DNA of 64,000 nucleotides from Coptis chinensis (Eukaryota; Streptophyta; Magnoliopsida; Ranunculales; Ranunculaceae), in NCBI GenBank assembly GCA_015680905.1, contig CM027383.1, positions 92,764,001 to 92,828,000 on the forward strand. Reading direction: 5' to 3'. This document shows, one piece after another, positions 46,437 through 59,270 of this stretch; position 1 is the first letter of the stretch; each line of letters starts with the position of its first letter. The notes under the pieces are model-generated. The model saw nothing but the letters and a program-made list of their open reading frames with translations, did not search any database and was not told where the DNA came from. The position numbers and the translations under genes were made by a program.

Positions 46437-49400
46437 ATGGAGGGGTTTGAGGTGATAGATAAAAGTTGGATTGATCTACCAAAAGAGGACGATCGTTTTA
46501 TTCATGGTGTTAATCAATTTGTCCAATTTGCAAGGGATAACTGTCACCACAAGGATGTGATCCCATGTCCATGTGATAAGCTGTAGAAATAGGGTCGAAA
46601 GCACTAACCCATGAGGTGGTCACATTGCATTGTTACCAAAAGGCTTCTACAAACGGTATACATTTTGGAGAATGCATGGAGAAACAAGTCAACCACCAAG
46701 TGTGGCATTTGAAAGGGTGGAAGGTCAAATTCCACTAATTTTGAGGTGGGAGGGACTTCCCCTTTTTTGAGGAGAATGTTGCATTGAGATTGTCGTTAGA
46801 AGAACTTGGCGGTGATAACTTGGATCTTTGTTATTGAACAATGTTCAACGGATGGTGCTTTCGAGGAATAGTTGAGGAAGATCCTATAGTTGAGGAAGAG
46901 CCCCGACACAATTGAGTCCGATAATTTTCGTGAGGCTTTGAGTCCCTTATATCCCGATTGTGAGGACTTTACAGTTTTGAAATTTGTCGTCAAGTTGTTT
47001 TAGGTTAAAGGTTACACATGGGTGGGATGGACAAAAGAGTTTTATGGGACTCCTCGAATTACTTCGTGTGTGGCTTTTCCACGTGACAACAAGACTCAGG
47101 AGAATACTTATAGGGCAGAAAAATTATTAAAAGAGTTGGGCCTAAAATATGAGAAAATTGATGCTTGCCGAATGATTGCATGCTATTTTGGAGAGATGAT
47201 GATTGGAGGGATACTTGTACTACGCGTGTGGAGCGTCGAGGTACAAATATCCGATATCGAACAAAGGAAGAAACATATTAGGATTCCAGCAAAGATACTT
47301 CGATACTTTCCAATTACGGATAGGTTAAAGAGGTTGTATAGTGTACCATGGGTGGCAAAGGAGATGTGTTGGCACTCGGAAAATCGATTGAAAGGTGGAG
47401 AGATGGGGCATCCAGTTGACTCATCTAATTGGAAATTAATTGATCGGAAGTATAAGGACTTTTCAGCTGAAGCTCGTAATGTTCGATTAGGACTAGCCAC
47501 ATATGGTTTCAATCCTTTTGGAACTTGTGGCACATTATCTGGCCAGCTTGGCCTCGTAATGTGTGTTGCCTATAACCTTCCTCCTTGGCTTTGCATGAAA
47601 CCAAAATTTACCATGCTCTCTTTACTCATCGAAGGGCCACGACAGCCAGGAAAGGATATCGACATATATTTACAGCCTCTAGTTCGTGAATTACAATCTT
47701 TGTGGAATACCGGGGTGATCGTGAAGGATGCAAACATAGGCAAGATGTTCAATATCGTGCAGTTTTGTTATGGACTATCCATGACTTTCTGCGTTAGGTA
47801 ATATATCCGGTTGTAGAACCCATGGCAAATATGCTTGTCCCGTTCAGGGCCCAAATACCTCTTCATTGAGACTCCAACATGGCCGAGAAATTTGCTTTAC
47901 ATGGATAGTAGGCGATTCTTGCCCTCCTCGGATGCTAGTAGGATGGACACTAGACCAAGCACTTTTAAAAAGATGAAGAGCTTAGAGAACAGCGACCTTT
48001 GAGATTGACCGGTTGCAAGTTGAACAAATGACACGAGAATCTGAAAATGCAATGGGGTAAGGGCAAAGAGAAGGAAAGGGGAATGGAAAAAGAAAAAAAA
48101 AAAAGGGAAGGGCGGTAGAAAACAAAAAGAGGACAACGGGGATGGGACATGCTTTTTCAAACAGTCAATATTATTTAGGCTTCCATATTGGGAGAGAGCT
48201 TTTATCCGCCACAACTTGGGCGTTATGCACATTGAAAAAAATGTTTGTGAACTCCTGATTGCTATGATGTTGAACACAAAAGGAAAAACAAAAGATAACG
48301 CCAATGCACGCAAAGATTTGCAACTTCTTGGGATTAAAAGGAAGTATTGGTTGAGTGATCAAAATGGCAAGAAGGTTATGAAGCCTGGGGTGTTTTGGCT
48401 TCGAGCGGAGGAGAAAAAGTTGTTCCTTGCGAGCTTAAGAGATCTCAAAGTACCTGTTGGGTTTAGTGGTAACTGGAAGAATATTGTCCAAGGCGGTGCG
48501 AAGGATTTGAGTGGAATGAAGTCTCATGATTATCACATTTTGATGCAACATTTGCTTCCAATGCTAATCCAACTTGCATATCGAGATAGGAAGGAAGTCC
48601 GACATGTGATCTTGAGTATTTGCACATTTTTTCGTGCGTTATGTTCTAGGAGACTTGATGTTGACACTTTACATGCACTTGAGAGGGGTATGGTCAAGAC
48701 TTTATGTGAGCTTGAAAAAATTTGTCCTCCATCGGTATTTGTAATAATGATGCATCTACCTATTCACTTAGCGTATGAGGCTCGTATGTGTGGACCAGTA
48801 TTCTATCGTTGGATGTATTTGTTTGAGAGGTAATTCTAACTAATAAGATTGTTTACTTAGCTTCATGGTTGGTTTCTGTTAAGTTATTATGTTATAAAAT
48901 TCTTAATTTTGTGAAGGATGATGAAGGTCTACAAGGATTATGTTACAAACAAGGCACGTCCTGAAGGTTGTATCGCGGAGCGATACTTGAAAGAGGAAAC
49001 CATGAACTATTGCACTGGTTACAAAGGAGGGAATAGTCTTCTCCAGAAGCTTGAGCGAAAGTCTAGTGGTGAAGAAGTAATACCATCAGATGTGTTTGAT
49101 AGTGAATTTGATGGGGCTGATGAAGTTGGCCCAGTTGGTTTGGGTCATACTTATCATTTGGTAGGTGTTGAATATGAGCAAGCACGCAATTGGGTACTGA
49201 AAAGCCATCCAAGATATGATTGGTGGTACACGTATGTATTTCTAAATTTTAAAAGTTGAAATTATAACTTCTATATACTTAAATAGACTATTGCTTTAAC
49301 TAATACATATATTTATAAACGTAATATCCTATTCAGGGGAGTACATTTGCAGATTTGGAAGCCCGTAGGCAGGCAGGTGAGGGAGGAAGGCAGGCCAATA

Positions 49401-50115
49401 TAGGGTGTCCATGGACGATGAGTTCATTCCTTGGTTGAGAAGACAGCCTGAGTTTGAAGACATGGAGGAAGATTCTTTCAAAAATATAGTGGTTGGACCA
49501 GTGAGCTGTGCCATGGCGTATAAGAAGTATTGTGTCAATGGTTTCCTCTTCATTACAAAAGACTATCAGGAGAATAAGAGGAACCAAAATAGTGGTGTTT
49601 GCACAGAGTGTCCAACTACATTCCGGGCTAGCGCGAAGGATAAGAACCCAGTAGAAGATGTTGCAGAATATTATGGTGTTCTTACGAATATCATTCAGTT
49701 AAAGTATCGAGATGGGTACCAGCCTGTTTTGTTCAAGTGTGAATGGGTTAAACTTAGACATGGTGTGAAGCTAGATGTGGAAGCGAACCTTAAGTTGGTA
49801 AATTTGTCAAATCAAATTAGTTCGGATAATATGAGTGACGAACCATTTATTCTTGCAGATAAAGCTTCTCAGGTTTTCTACTCTAAAGATCCAAAGGATC
49901 CCGACTGGCATGTGGTTTTGGAAGTCCCAAGAAAGGTGTATTGTGATCAAGATGAAACATGTCTTCTATCTGATGATCCAATTGAAGTTGATCCTTCTTA
50001 TGCGGAGCCTAGTAACCTTGAACCATCCACAGATGATCTGATTTTTAACGATCCAGACGATATGTTTGTGGTTGTTGAAGACACTAGGAGGAAGAAAAGA
50101 CAAAAAATGAATTAG
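46437..50115 (+). pseudogene. TNPD-like CACTA transposase, broken
   Basis: It starts at the ATG at 46437 with a transposase-associated domain (WIDLPKEDDRFIHGVNQFVQ, then FARDNCHHKDVIPCPCDKL and a TAG). Then come NRVESTNP and RYTFWRMHGE pieces and a long tnp2 transposase region (47022-47930: RIPAKILRYFPITDRLKRLY, FSAEARNVRLGLATYGFNPF, YNLPPWLCMKPKFTMLSLLI, GPRQPGKDIDIYLQPLVREL). A DUF4218-like part follows (48216-48833: MGVMHIEKNVCELLI, KSHDYHILMQHLLPMLIQLA), then an exon at 48918-49230. A DUF4216-like C-terminus ends it (49405-50115: ADKASQVFYSKDPKDPDWHV). The domain order is canonical. Stops at about 46584 and 48837 and several frame shifts show it is dead. It catalyses CACTA excision and integration. 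Confidence 0.9.
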
Positions 50116-50569
50116 TTCACTTGAACTAAATGCTTATCTGCATTAACTATGTTTGAATTTTGAATACCTGTGTTTGATTTTTCAGGTTACACAATTATAA
50201 ATGGATATCATGTTTTCTGATTTGTTTTGATAGATTAAATGTTATGCAATATCTGTGTTTTGATACATCATGTTTTAGATACTTGAAAAATGCATGTTTT
50301 GAATATTAAGAGTTTCTGGAACTTGTTACAATATGTACAGCATGGGAACTCCATCTCCTTCATGGGAACTCCATCTCAAAATAACTTGAACTTGTGGTAG
50401 GAATTTTGATTTTGTCTAGGAGGGCGACATGGAGCGTGGAATTAATTATGGTAAGAATTTTGAATTTTGTCTAGTTATGTGTTGTACTGGAGTAGATGGA
50501 GCATCTGAACTTTAATGTATACTAATTGACAAGTTTACTATGTACTTACAGATAGGACTCCATCTACTC

Positions 50570-52243
50570 CAGAATCATCCAATGCTCCTAAGGAGACTAG
50601 AGGTAAGGCAAAAGGAATGTCGGATACACCAAATACGAAGAAAAAAGTTTGGTTAACATTGGACCATCTTGAACAACCATGTCACCCTTTAGCAGAGGTA
50701 AGTAGGTTTTCCTCTGAATGTGGTGTACTTGTACGGCGTGATGTTCGGATATGCTATGATACTTTTCCAACCGCGCTGAAACATACGTTAGTAGACATCT
50801 TTGAAACATTGGAAACCAGCTTCAGGTTTGTGGGACGTCCTAGCATCAATACGACATACACTAAAAAAGTCTTGGGTGAGGCATGGAGGCGTCATAAGAG
50901 CACCTTGTATAAAAACTTAGTTAAGGGCAAATCTCTTACTATTGTTAAACAAGGACCAGCTCCAGAAGGTGTCAATCTTGAAGATTGGCGGGTTTTTGTT
51001 GATATTTGCAACACTGAAAAATTCCAGGTTATCTAATCATTAGTTTATTAGTTGTGAATCTTATATGTATATTCTCTTATATATTGTTTTGTATATATAG
51101 GCTGCTAGTGAAAGGAACACTATAAAACCGGTCAAAACAAAAGCTCCCTCGCTATGCGTTGGGAGGACACCCACCCAAATTATTCGACAAACAGATTGCT
51201 AAGGAAACGAGAACAAAGCCGACCCATATGGTTGCTAGGCCTGAATCTTATATCCGGATACACAAGAGGAAAACTCCATGCAATGTAAACGGTTGAGTGG
51301 GAGGTAAGTGTCATTTTCCCTGGTGGGAGGGATTGTTGGTAGTAAGTTATTTAAGTTGTATCAAGGTTTGATTGCAGTCTTGAGCTTTAGTGTAATACTT
51401 TACTTGGTAAGATCAGTATTATGGTTTCACTCCGTTGTGTTGAATAGGAGAGGATTAATGAGGACATGTCCGCAAATTCGTGGTCTCAAATGACAATCAC
51501 CGACAATGCCGTGTGACAAGGGTATGCAAATTAGGATGTCGGTAGTGCATTAAATGTTTGTGCTATATTGTAGGTAAAATGAAATGTGTTTGGATACTGG
51601 TGGTTGGCAAAGATAGCGGGGGGGCGATGTCGGGCTATGGGTCCAGGGGTCAACAAAAAAAGCAATGAAGAGCATGGAGCCTATTTTGGATCAAAACTAT
51701 CACTTGGCGAGAAGAAAACTCCAAGCTATGGAAGGAGACTCGAACAAACCAAATGAATTTTGCTATGCAATTAGAAGAGATTAGGTCAACGATATTGAGG
51801 CAACAAGAACCATCCACGACCAACTCTTTTGGAACTTCCAGTAGTATACCTCGCTCCAGTAATGCAACCTCGGTATGCGATTGTCTCTTTTAATGCTTAA
51901 CTTAAGCCTTTGTAAGTTGTTTGATCTTTTTATATCCAACACCTTTGTTTTTCAGCGGAAACCTCAAAGATTGGCAAAAGAAGTTAACTTACTTGGTGGT
52001 TGGCCTCTTGACATTGTCGCAACTGGATGTGTTAAAGAAGTTGACCCCACCTACAAGTTCCATGAAAGGTGCTTGGGAGAGAGATCTTACTTAGTTTACG
52101 TTGATGAAGTACATGCACAAGATCTTTGCTCTACCATGCCCCATGATGCATGGTGTAAGAATCTAGGAGAGAGTTGCCCAGAAATGTTATATGGCCCAAG
52201 TCATGTGTTGAGTTTCTGTCATCTACATCGCGGTCTTGAATAA
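50570..52243 (+). pseudogene. TNPA-like CACTA protein, broken
   Basis: Exon pieces include a 50617-51025 frame (KKVWLTLDHLEQPCHPLAEV, FVGRPSINTTYTKKVLGEAW, GVNLEDWRVFVDICNTEKFQ). This is the plant Ptta/En/Spm transposase domain (Transposase_24 type). SERNTINRSKQKLPRYALGG continues it from about 51107 in another frame (HPPKLFDKQIAKETRT). The last part, 51955-52243, has VNLLGGWPLDIVATGCVKEV and RSYLVYVDEVHAQDL, the same kind of C-terminal domain as at 90-527. The protein is expected to bind the GCCACGG subterminal repeats. Frameshifts and a stop near 51295 disrupt it. Confidence 0.78.
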
Positions 52244-52828
52244 GTTTACTATACTTTTTTTTTGTTTATGATACATGCCTATGGGCATGTTTGACTATGT
52301 TATCTCTTTTGCTATTTTGAAACGCGTTTCTATGTTCATGTCCAAGCTACTACCAAACTGGTATCATATTTTTTTATTCAATGTAATACTTGTCTTATTT
52401 TGCTAATATCAATGTATTGAATGTTTGCTTTCTCTGTTTTTGCTAACCCATTTTTAACTCCGCCAATGCAAGTAAACTTTACGTTTGCATTTGCATTGCC
52501 GGTCCCAAGCCCAGAAAAAGGAGGAGGGAGAAGTGGTGTATAATATGTTTCTCTTTGTATTTAATTCTGTTTATTTTTCTCTGGGCTGCAGGGAAGAGCT
52601 ACCAAGAGGTACAAGGGCAACCAATATCACTGTTATCCCTTCGCTAATGGCAGGTCCATCTATCACTCCTAATGTCCCCAGTAGCATCTGCCTAGCCATG
52701 TCATTGATCACAGGTCTGCATTCCAATCCAGTAGACTTGTGTGCTCATATATGATTTCCTTTTTGCAGTTTAACTCTATCAAATGCACAAATACGAATAT
52801 CTAACAAATGATATACTCTATTTTGAAG

Positions 52829-53480
52829 ACACCACCCAAGAAGATTACCATTGGCCAAAAGAAGTCATTTGATGCGCTTGGGACTACATCAACCCAGCCA
52901 AGGTACTCATTGCATTCTCTTTTAATATATATTTTTAATTTTAATTTTTTTTAATCATATGAACTGTTTTATTTGGTATTACATAGTAAGAAGCAAAAGG
53001 TATCTGGGGCACTTTCTGATCAAAGCATCAAACAACTAAATGATGTAACTGCTGTCAGTGGAGTTAATCTAAGGGTATATATCTTTTACATTGCTCTTTA
53101 TGTTATATTATACTCTGTTTGACATTTTGGGTATCTAAAATGGTAACAATTGTGTAATCTGTGCAAGTTTTGTTATTTTATTTATCATGTTTAGGAAGAG
53201 GAAGAGCAGCTATTTTCTGGCCCTAAGGATGAAGGTCGAACTTCTGAAGCAACTAGAAGGGTTGTTCAAGAAGAGGAAGAACGGCTTGTATTGCAAAAAA
53301 TCCCTTTACAGAGAAAATTGGCAAAAATCAGTTTAGACCCTATACTTTGTTAAGAGCCATTCTTGTTATTATCTTGTCAAATATCTTGTCATGACTGACA
53401 TTTGGGTCCCCTTTTTTTGGCAGTGTCTAAATCTGGTATAAAAAGTGTAAGCAAGGATGTGGAGCGTTGTTTGCCACTGG
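52829..53480 (+). pseudogene. Captured TAF4 (TFIID subunit 4) fragment, 5' part
   Basis: Four exons in order: 52829-52902 (PPKKITIGQKKSFDALGTTS), 52987-53074 ([29 protein letters not shown]), 53195-about 53325 ([40 protein letters not shown]) and 53425-53480 (SKSGIKSVSKDVERCLPL, then donor GTAAG). This is the C-terminal histone-fold region of plant TAF4, a scaffold of the TFIID transcription initiation complex. The donor after KLAKIS is lost, leading to a stop. The last intron here is interrupted by a SnRK1-beta retrocopy; the TAF4 exons resume at 56058. Confidence 0.85.
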
Positions 53481-53481
53481 T

Positions 53482-55996
53482 AAGATATTAGCAGCAGAAG
53501 AAGAAGAGATTTGATGGGGAATACGAATGGGAGAGAAGAAGGAGATAACGAGGAAGATCCTAATCGCGGATCCATCGATACGGATGATTATGAAGTCGAC
53601 GGCCTTCCCCTGCCTTCCGATTCAATGTTGGGTGCTTCCAACTCACCTCCTTCGAGCCCGAGACCTTCCAGATCTCCTCTCATGTTCGCTCCTCAGCTTC
53701 TAGTGGCTCCCCTACAAAGAGGAGGTGATGCCCCACCCACTTTCAATCACATCTGGATGAACGACCCACACAATTCTCTAGACGCACCACAAGAACAAGG
53801 GATTCCTACCTTGATCACATGGACCTTTGGTGGTAACACTGTTGCTGTCCAAGGATCTTGGGACAATTGGACATCAAGGTACTCTTTATCCTCAATATCC
53901 AAACTAGACCGTAAACCTTTTTCTTACTATAATCGGTTTCTGCAGGAGGATACTGCAGAGGTCAGAAAAGGACCACTCCATTCTCCTGGTGCTTCCATAT
54001 GGTATATATTAGTACAGGTTCCTTGTGGACGGCGAGCGCAGATACATACCTGATCTTCCTTGCATAGCTGATGATACGAGCCTTGTTGATAATCTTCTTG
54101 ATGTGCATGTAAGTTTTTTCTAAAAAAAATTATTATTCATGATCTGCAATCTTTTGATTGCAGTATTATGCATGTGAACCGGTTCAACTCTGCTTTAGGA
54201 ACTCATGATTAGTGAAATCGGGGATCAGTCTTCTAGGCGATACACTAACTTTCATAGCACAGATTGGCTTTTAATTGAGAGCTTTCAAATTCGTCAATGT
54301 TCCCTCGCATCAGTGGAAGCATACATGCATATCATGCTTTATCTTAGCTGCAGACGTTCCTTAAGTTAGCCCTCACAATGAACTTTTTGGTGCTACCTCA
54401 TAATTGACCCTCACAAGAAAGCTAATGGCTACTGCATATCTATTAAGTATTTAGCCCTTTTGAGAGGGTTTACGAAGACAAGGGTAAATATTATTTGTGA
54501 AAAAGGACTTAAGTATAAAGTCAGTTTAGGAAATAATTCTACTAATACCATAAATTTAGCTTTAAATCTATGACGAAACAAACATGTCAGATAGTGGACA
54601 GACTATTTGAGTATATGTAGTTCGATTTTGATTATATTTTTTTCTCTGCTGATCTGAAAATCAATTTTCTAATGATGCATCTTTAATGTACCTACTAGAT
54701 GGTTTTGATAGAACAATAGTCATTATAGAATGCAGCACACTCTTTTACTTGGTCCCTAGTGATACTAATTACATCAAAAGTGTGCCATTTAGAGAATGTA
54801 TTGAATCAATTTGCTGGATTGAGGGGGTGTACACAAGATTTGGTTGGGAGGTACAGTAATGCTCTAAACAAAATTATACCTACTGTACCTGGAATCATGA
54901 AGTGTAACACATCCGTTCAGTGTTAATATTCCTAGGACAGAACATGATGAGTTGTCATTCTGAGATGTATATAGAAGATAGATTTTTGTTTATCTACATT
55001 TTACAAGCGTCTGCTAGATACTTCAATTCTTAGAGGGACGGCTTTAATAGGAAACTTGTACTCTACAACTCTAGCCTTTATTTCAGGTTAACTAAAGATG
55101 GAAACCAACTTTAACCTCTAAATCCTAACCTGTAGAAGACCATGAGGAGAAAAGGGGTTTAACAATGAAAATATTGTGGCATTATCTTTTGCTCTATGTA
55201 CTAAACTTTGCTCTTTTTGTTGTCTGTACTAAGCCTTGGAGGTTGGTATCATTACTTGTTTTTCTTTGTTGGCATATATAATGGGTTTTTCTCCGCCATT
55301 TGTAAAAAGTAGTTTTTTTTTGTTCTTTTTCTGTTTCTCCTAATTACTGCTTTACATGTCTTTTTTGTTCTTTTGAAGACTCTAGCATCAACTATTTTTC
55401 TATAAAGTTGCTTGTCACTGGTTGTCAAGATTATGTGCCCGAGAATTTCGAAGGCATTGCTGAATTTGAGCCTCCTCCCTCACCAGAGCTATGGTCACAC
55501 ATTCCCAGGGGACGAGGACTTTGCGAAAGAGCCGGTGGCTGTTCCACCCCAGTTACACCTCACGTTACTCGGTACACAGAACGATCCTGAACCATCTACA
55601 AAGCCTCAACATGTTGTTCTCAACCATCTTTATATAGACAAAGGATGGCCTTCTCAATCTCTGGTTGCTCTTGGGTTTACTCACAGGTTTCAGTCCAAAT
55701 ATGTCACTGTAGTCCTATACAAGCCTCTTAGAAAATGAAGAAATGGACTCCCCCTCCTCTCCAAAATTCCCTCTGGCACTATCTGTAGATAGCAGTTTCA
55801 TGTTAGGTAGGAGATCCTGTAATAGATCGACTTTTTTCTGTTTAATCTCGTATCTTACAAATTTTTTTGTTGCATCTCTTACTCCTTATTCTTGAAGCAT
55901 ATTTCTTTTGTTTTTCTAACCAAGTTATGTATCTTGGGCTTGTTTGTTTTGAGTACTATTAAAGGAAAAATAAAAAAAAAAAAAAAGATATTAGCA
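53482..55996 (+). mobile_element. Retroposed, incompletely spliced SnRK1-beta transcript with poly(A) and 12-bp TSD
   Basis: The 12-bp sequence AAGATATTAGCA occurs at 53482-53493 and again at 55985-55996. The second copy directly follows an A-run (55972-55986). Everything between is a SnRK1-beta gene copy starting just before its ATG. Taking it out restores a normal short TAF4 intron (GTAAG ... TTTCCAG). The structure is that of LINE-type retroposition of a polyadenylated RNA which still contained at least two introns. Confidence 0.8.
53514..55738 (+). pseudogene. SnRK1 regulatory subunit beta (AKIN-beta) retropseudogene
   Basis: Exon 1 (53514-53878) begins MGNTNGREEGDNEEDPNRGS, with the N-myristoylation MG start. 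It then has RPSRSPLMFAPQLLVAPLQR and the carbohydrate-binding module start (IPTLITWTFGGNTVAVQGSW, DNWTSR). Exon 2 (53946-54108) gives ILQRSEKDHSILLVLPYGIY, an in-frame TAG at 54010-54012, then YRFLVDGERRYIPDLPCIAD. Exon 3 (about 55429-55738) starts DYVPENFEGIAEFEPPPSPE. After a frameshift it has the ASC domain (FAKEPVAVPPQLHLTLLGTQ, KPQHVVLNHLYIDKGWPSQS, HRFQSKYVTVVLYKPLRK). The acceptor before exon 3 reads CAA instead of CAG. SnRK1-beta anchors the plant energy-sensing kinase. The stop and frameshift make this a dead copy, with the introns at 53879-53945 and 54109-55428 still present. Confidence 0.9.
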
Positions 55997-56057
55997 TACA
56001 GATTTAGGTTTCATATTTTCTTATGGTTATGTAATCTTGATGTGATTGGGTTTCCAG

Positions 56058-56356
56058 TGCTTGGAGGAGAGGTTGCGAGGATTGATCAATAATTTAGTAA
56101 GAGTATCAAAACAGGTCAGTTACATGTTATGATTTCACTGTCTTGGACAATTTATATATCTTTTTTACCGGTTAAAATAAACTACTTGTTTCTTCACTTT
56201 TTAAATTTGTAGAGAGTTGATACTGAGAGGTCAAGACATCGAACTATTATCACCTCAGATGTTAGACGTCAAATTTTAGTCATGAATCGGAAGGCCAAGG
56301 AGGATTGGGAGAAAAAACAGTCTGAGGAAACTGAAAAGATCCGGAAAGTTAATGAA
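56058..56356 (+). pseudogene. Captured TAF4 fragment, 3' part
   Basis: Exons 56058-56114 (LEERLRGLINNLVRVSKQ) and 56213-56356 ([40 protein letters not shown], then GTAAG) follow on from the TAF4 exons at 52829-53480. Splice sites and frame are kept here. The remaining C-terminus of TAF4 is absent. The sequence then joins a different gene (BIG5-like) at about 56437. Confidence 0.85.
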
Positions 56357-56436
56357 GTAAGTATCTAGTTCAGACAAATTTGGGTTATGAAGTTCCTTTA
56401 TGTTTCTAATTTCGTTTATGGAAGTTCCTTTATGTT

Positions 56437-59270
56437 TTTAATTCCGCAACCCGCGCCCTTGAATCCATGTTGAAGGAGTGCTCCCCTAAAAAGTATGCCG
56501 ATCTTCAAAAGGCCATCCACACCTATTTAGGTTGGTATTCATTTATTATTTATGTCAACTTATTTAATATTCCTTCTTTCTTTATTACATCATATCATAT
56601 CATATTTTTGCATGTCTTGCAGACAGTACCAAGGAAACCACTTCAACCGACACGAATCAAGCAGCATCTTCACCTGGAAATGCGAGGTACATACATTCTT
56701 ACCAATATATTTTTTTAAACCTTCTCTGTTTATATTTAAATTAACTGGTAATTTGTCTTCTGCAATTTCTGCTTCACTTAGTTCTTCCGATGAACCCCCC
56801 ATCCCAAATACAGATGGGTCACACTCAATCCCAGATACTACCCAAGGGACTGATGCTGCTAAACCAGTGGAAAGTGCTAGAGCTATTACAACTGCTTTAG
56901 CTAGTGCTGGACACACATTACAAGGGGATCAGGTGGAGCTTGTCTTACACCCACTTAGACTTGCATTTGAAACCAAGAATTTAAAACTCCTGGAGCCTGC
57001 CCTTGATTGTCTTCATGTACGTTTTTCATCTCTTTCAATCTGTAACTTGGACTTTGTGTCATTCTTTCTTTCAGTAAATCTTTTGGCTACCTTAGTCTGA
57101 TGCAGTTGCTGAATGACTGTATCTACAGAAACTCATTGCTTATGATCATTTAGAAGGTGATCCTGGACTGGATGGTGCTAAAAATGCTTCACTATTTACG
57201 GACATTCTGAACATGGTTTGTGGTTGTGTTGATAATTCTTCGTCAGATGGGTACGTTGGAGATTTCCCAGTAATTTTCACAACATTTCTAGCTTGTACAT
57301 GCTTCTTACTTTTGCTGACTGAATTTGTATTTGCAGTACAATTTTACAAGTGCTGAAGGTGCTTCTTACTGCTATAGCATCACACAAGTTCAGAGGTATA
57401 TTCGAGGGGTTGAACGAGAAGTTGCTTTCATTTTTTGTTAATTTTGGAAAATTAAACTCTTGTCTTGTACATTCTTACTGCTGTAGCATCACACAATTTT
57501 GGTTTTTCTATGGCATTCAAAGCCTTCAGTGTGGAATAACAAGTACTCTAAAATTCACAGATGGGCATGAAGGAAGAGAATGATGAAGTTACGACCAAGA
57601 CTAGGCTTTTATCTCTTGAGCTTTTACAGGTTAGTCCTATGGCCTTCACTATTATCCTGTGCATATCATTGCCTCTTTGTTCATGAGATAAGCTACTTCA
57701 CATTTAACAAAAAATTGTCTTTATGATGAGTGAGCATGACTCACTAAAGGAACACTTCATTGAAGTCAGTTAAGTTCGACGATCAGTTGATCACATCTCA
57801 TAATTGCACCTCTTCTTTTACTTCGGACCTCAACCATGATCAGTTTATGGGAAAGATTTATGCTTACGTGTTTCAGGAATGACTTGACTTTTCGCCTAAA
57901 TCTCATCAATAGGAACTTAGAAACGTACCTCAAAATTGTCAATTGCAACTTGCAAGACACCAATTTCCTCTGGTATCATCAAAATCTTAAACTAGCGCCT
58001 TTACCATACGAGAGGTTACTAATGCATCCATTCCTAACGTTTTTCTTATAAGAAGATTAGATAAACCGCACCACTTAGGCACTTAATGATGTATGCATTC
58101 TCATTTTCATTTTCTCGTTTCCATTTTCACTTCACCAGCTAGTCTTCTCTGTAAAACGAGAAAATTTTCAATGTACAAGCACAATGCACTGATGGGTGGT
58201 GACCACATTGAATGATCTGGTATACACCTAACATGACAGTTTGGTACATTTTCTGCTAAAAGATACTAAATTAGGTAGGCATTGGAAAGGTAAATAAAAA
58301 TGTGCCAAGTCCCAGTGCCTAGTGGTGCTACTGGCTGATGTAGAATGGAAGCTTGTCACCGTTGAGAATGTTTCAACTACTAGATGCCCGTTCTCTGTGG
58401 TAAAATTTAAGAGAGACATTTTGGAGTAGTTTGCTTCTTCTTGTATATCTTTTGCCTCTCTTGTTTCCTGTTTTCCCTGTTCCTAATTAATGGTGTCGGC
58501 CAACTTGGTATCAATGAACATGGCACACCGAATTACCGATGTAGATACGGGCGTACTGCATCAGTACAGGAGGGTGAATTTTCTTAAGAATTTTTTTCAC
58601 CATTGCGTTGTGCTTTAGACCTTATTCGGGAGATAGGATGTGAAAAAAAAATACTATATGTTTGTTTACACCACTCATTTGTTGGCCAAACAATTATCAC
58701 ATGATCATTTTGCAAAGAACAAAAAATCAAGTGTCTTCTGTTGTTTGATGTCATGAGTGAAGTTGCTTCTTCTTTGTGGTATGTATCATTAAAAGAATGC
58801 ATTGAAAGCAGCAGAGTTTCAAAGACCAAGGATATAAGCTTTATAGATTTTGCTTTAGGATCTGCACAAGGCCTAGGATCTTCAAGCATATGTCCTACGG
58901 ATTTAGCTACCACACTGGTTCTCTTTCTTGTGGAAGTGTTTGGTTCTTTATGAATGCATGATAAGGTTGGTATATGATTAAAATATATATGTTTTTGCAG
59001 AGTTTATTGGAAGGGGCTAGTCATTCTTTTACGAAGAATTTTCATTTCATTGACTCAGTAAAAGCGTATCTTTCTTATGCCTTGTTACGTTCGTCTGTTT
59101 CTCAATCCTCAGTTATATTCCAGGTAACCTTCATGTTTCAGGTTTTGCCTTCTTTTCTATTTTTATGCTTGATGCTTTGTGATTTATTCCAATGGTACTA
59201 ATTAGATTTTTCACAATATGCAACTGGAATCTTCACTGTGCTTCTGCTACATTTTAGGGAAAGCCTTAAA
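56437..59270 (+). pseudogene. Captured BIG5/MIN7-type ARF guanine-exchange factor fragment
   Basis: Exon blocks on the + strand are RALESMLKECSPKKYADLQK (56437-56530), [19 protein letters not shown] (56622-56690) and [20 protein letters not shown] with [20 protein letters not shown] (to 57016). Next come [20 protein letters not shown] (57128-57250), [17 protein letters not shown] (57337-57393) and MKEENDEVTTKTRLLSLELL (57560-57629). [20 protein letters not shown] with [20 protein letters not shown] (58999-59123) and YATGIFTVLLLHFRESLK (59209-59270) finish it. This is the N-terminal DCB/HUS part of BIG5, a Golgi/TGN ARF-GEF in secretion and immunity. Exons between HKF and MKEEN are missing, and a partial repeat of the HKF exon (57474-57497) stands there. 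The catalytic Sec7 domain is absent. Confidence 0.88.
57630..58998. other. Intron of captured ARF-GEF
   Basis: 1.37 kb between two well-bordered exons (CTTTTACAG|GTTAG at 57629/57630 and acceptor TTTGCAG at 58992-58998). No domain was recognised in it. The frame 58741-58953 is unconvincing. Confidence 0.55.

Noticed and set aside
47183..47533. - strand frame of 116 codons inside the transposase
   Set aside because: It is the mirror of the tnp2 coding frame, which has clear family motifs on the + strand.
53514..55738. SnRK1-beta as a working gene
   Set aside because: An in-frame TAG in exon 2 (54010-54012), a frameshift in exon 3 and a changed acceptor before exon 3 rule out the normal protein. 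The flanking duplication and A-run show it is a retrocopy.
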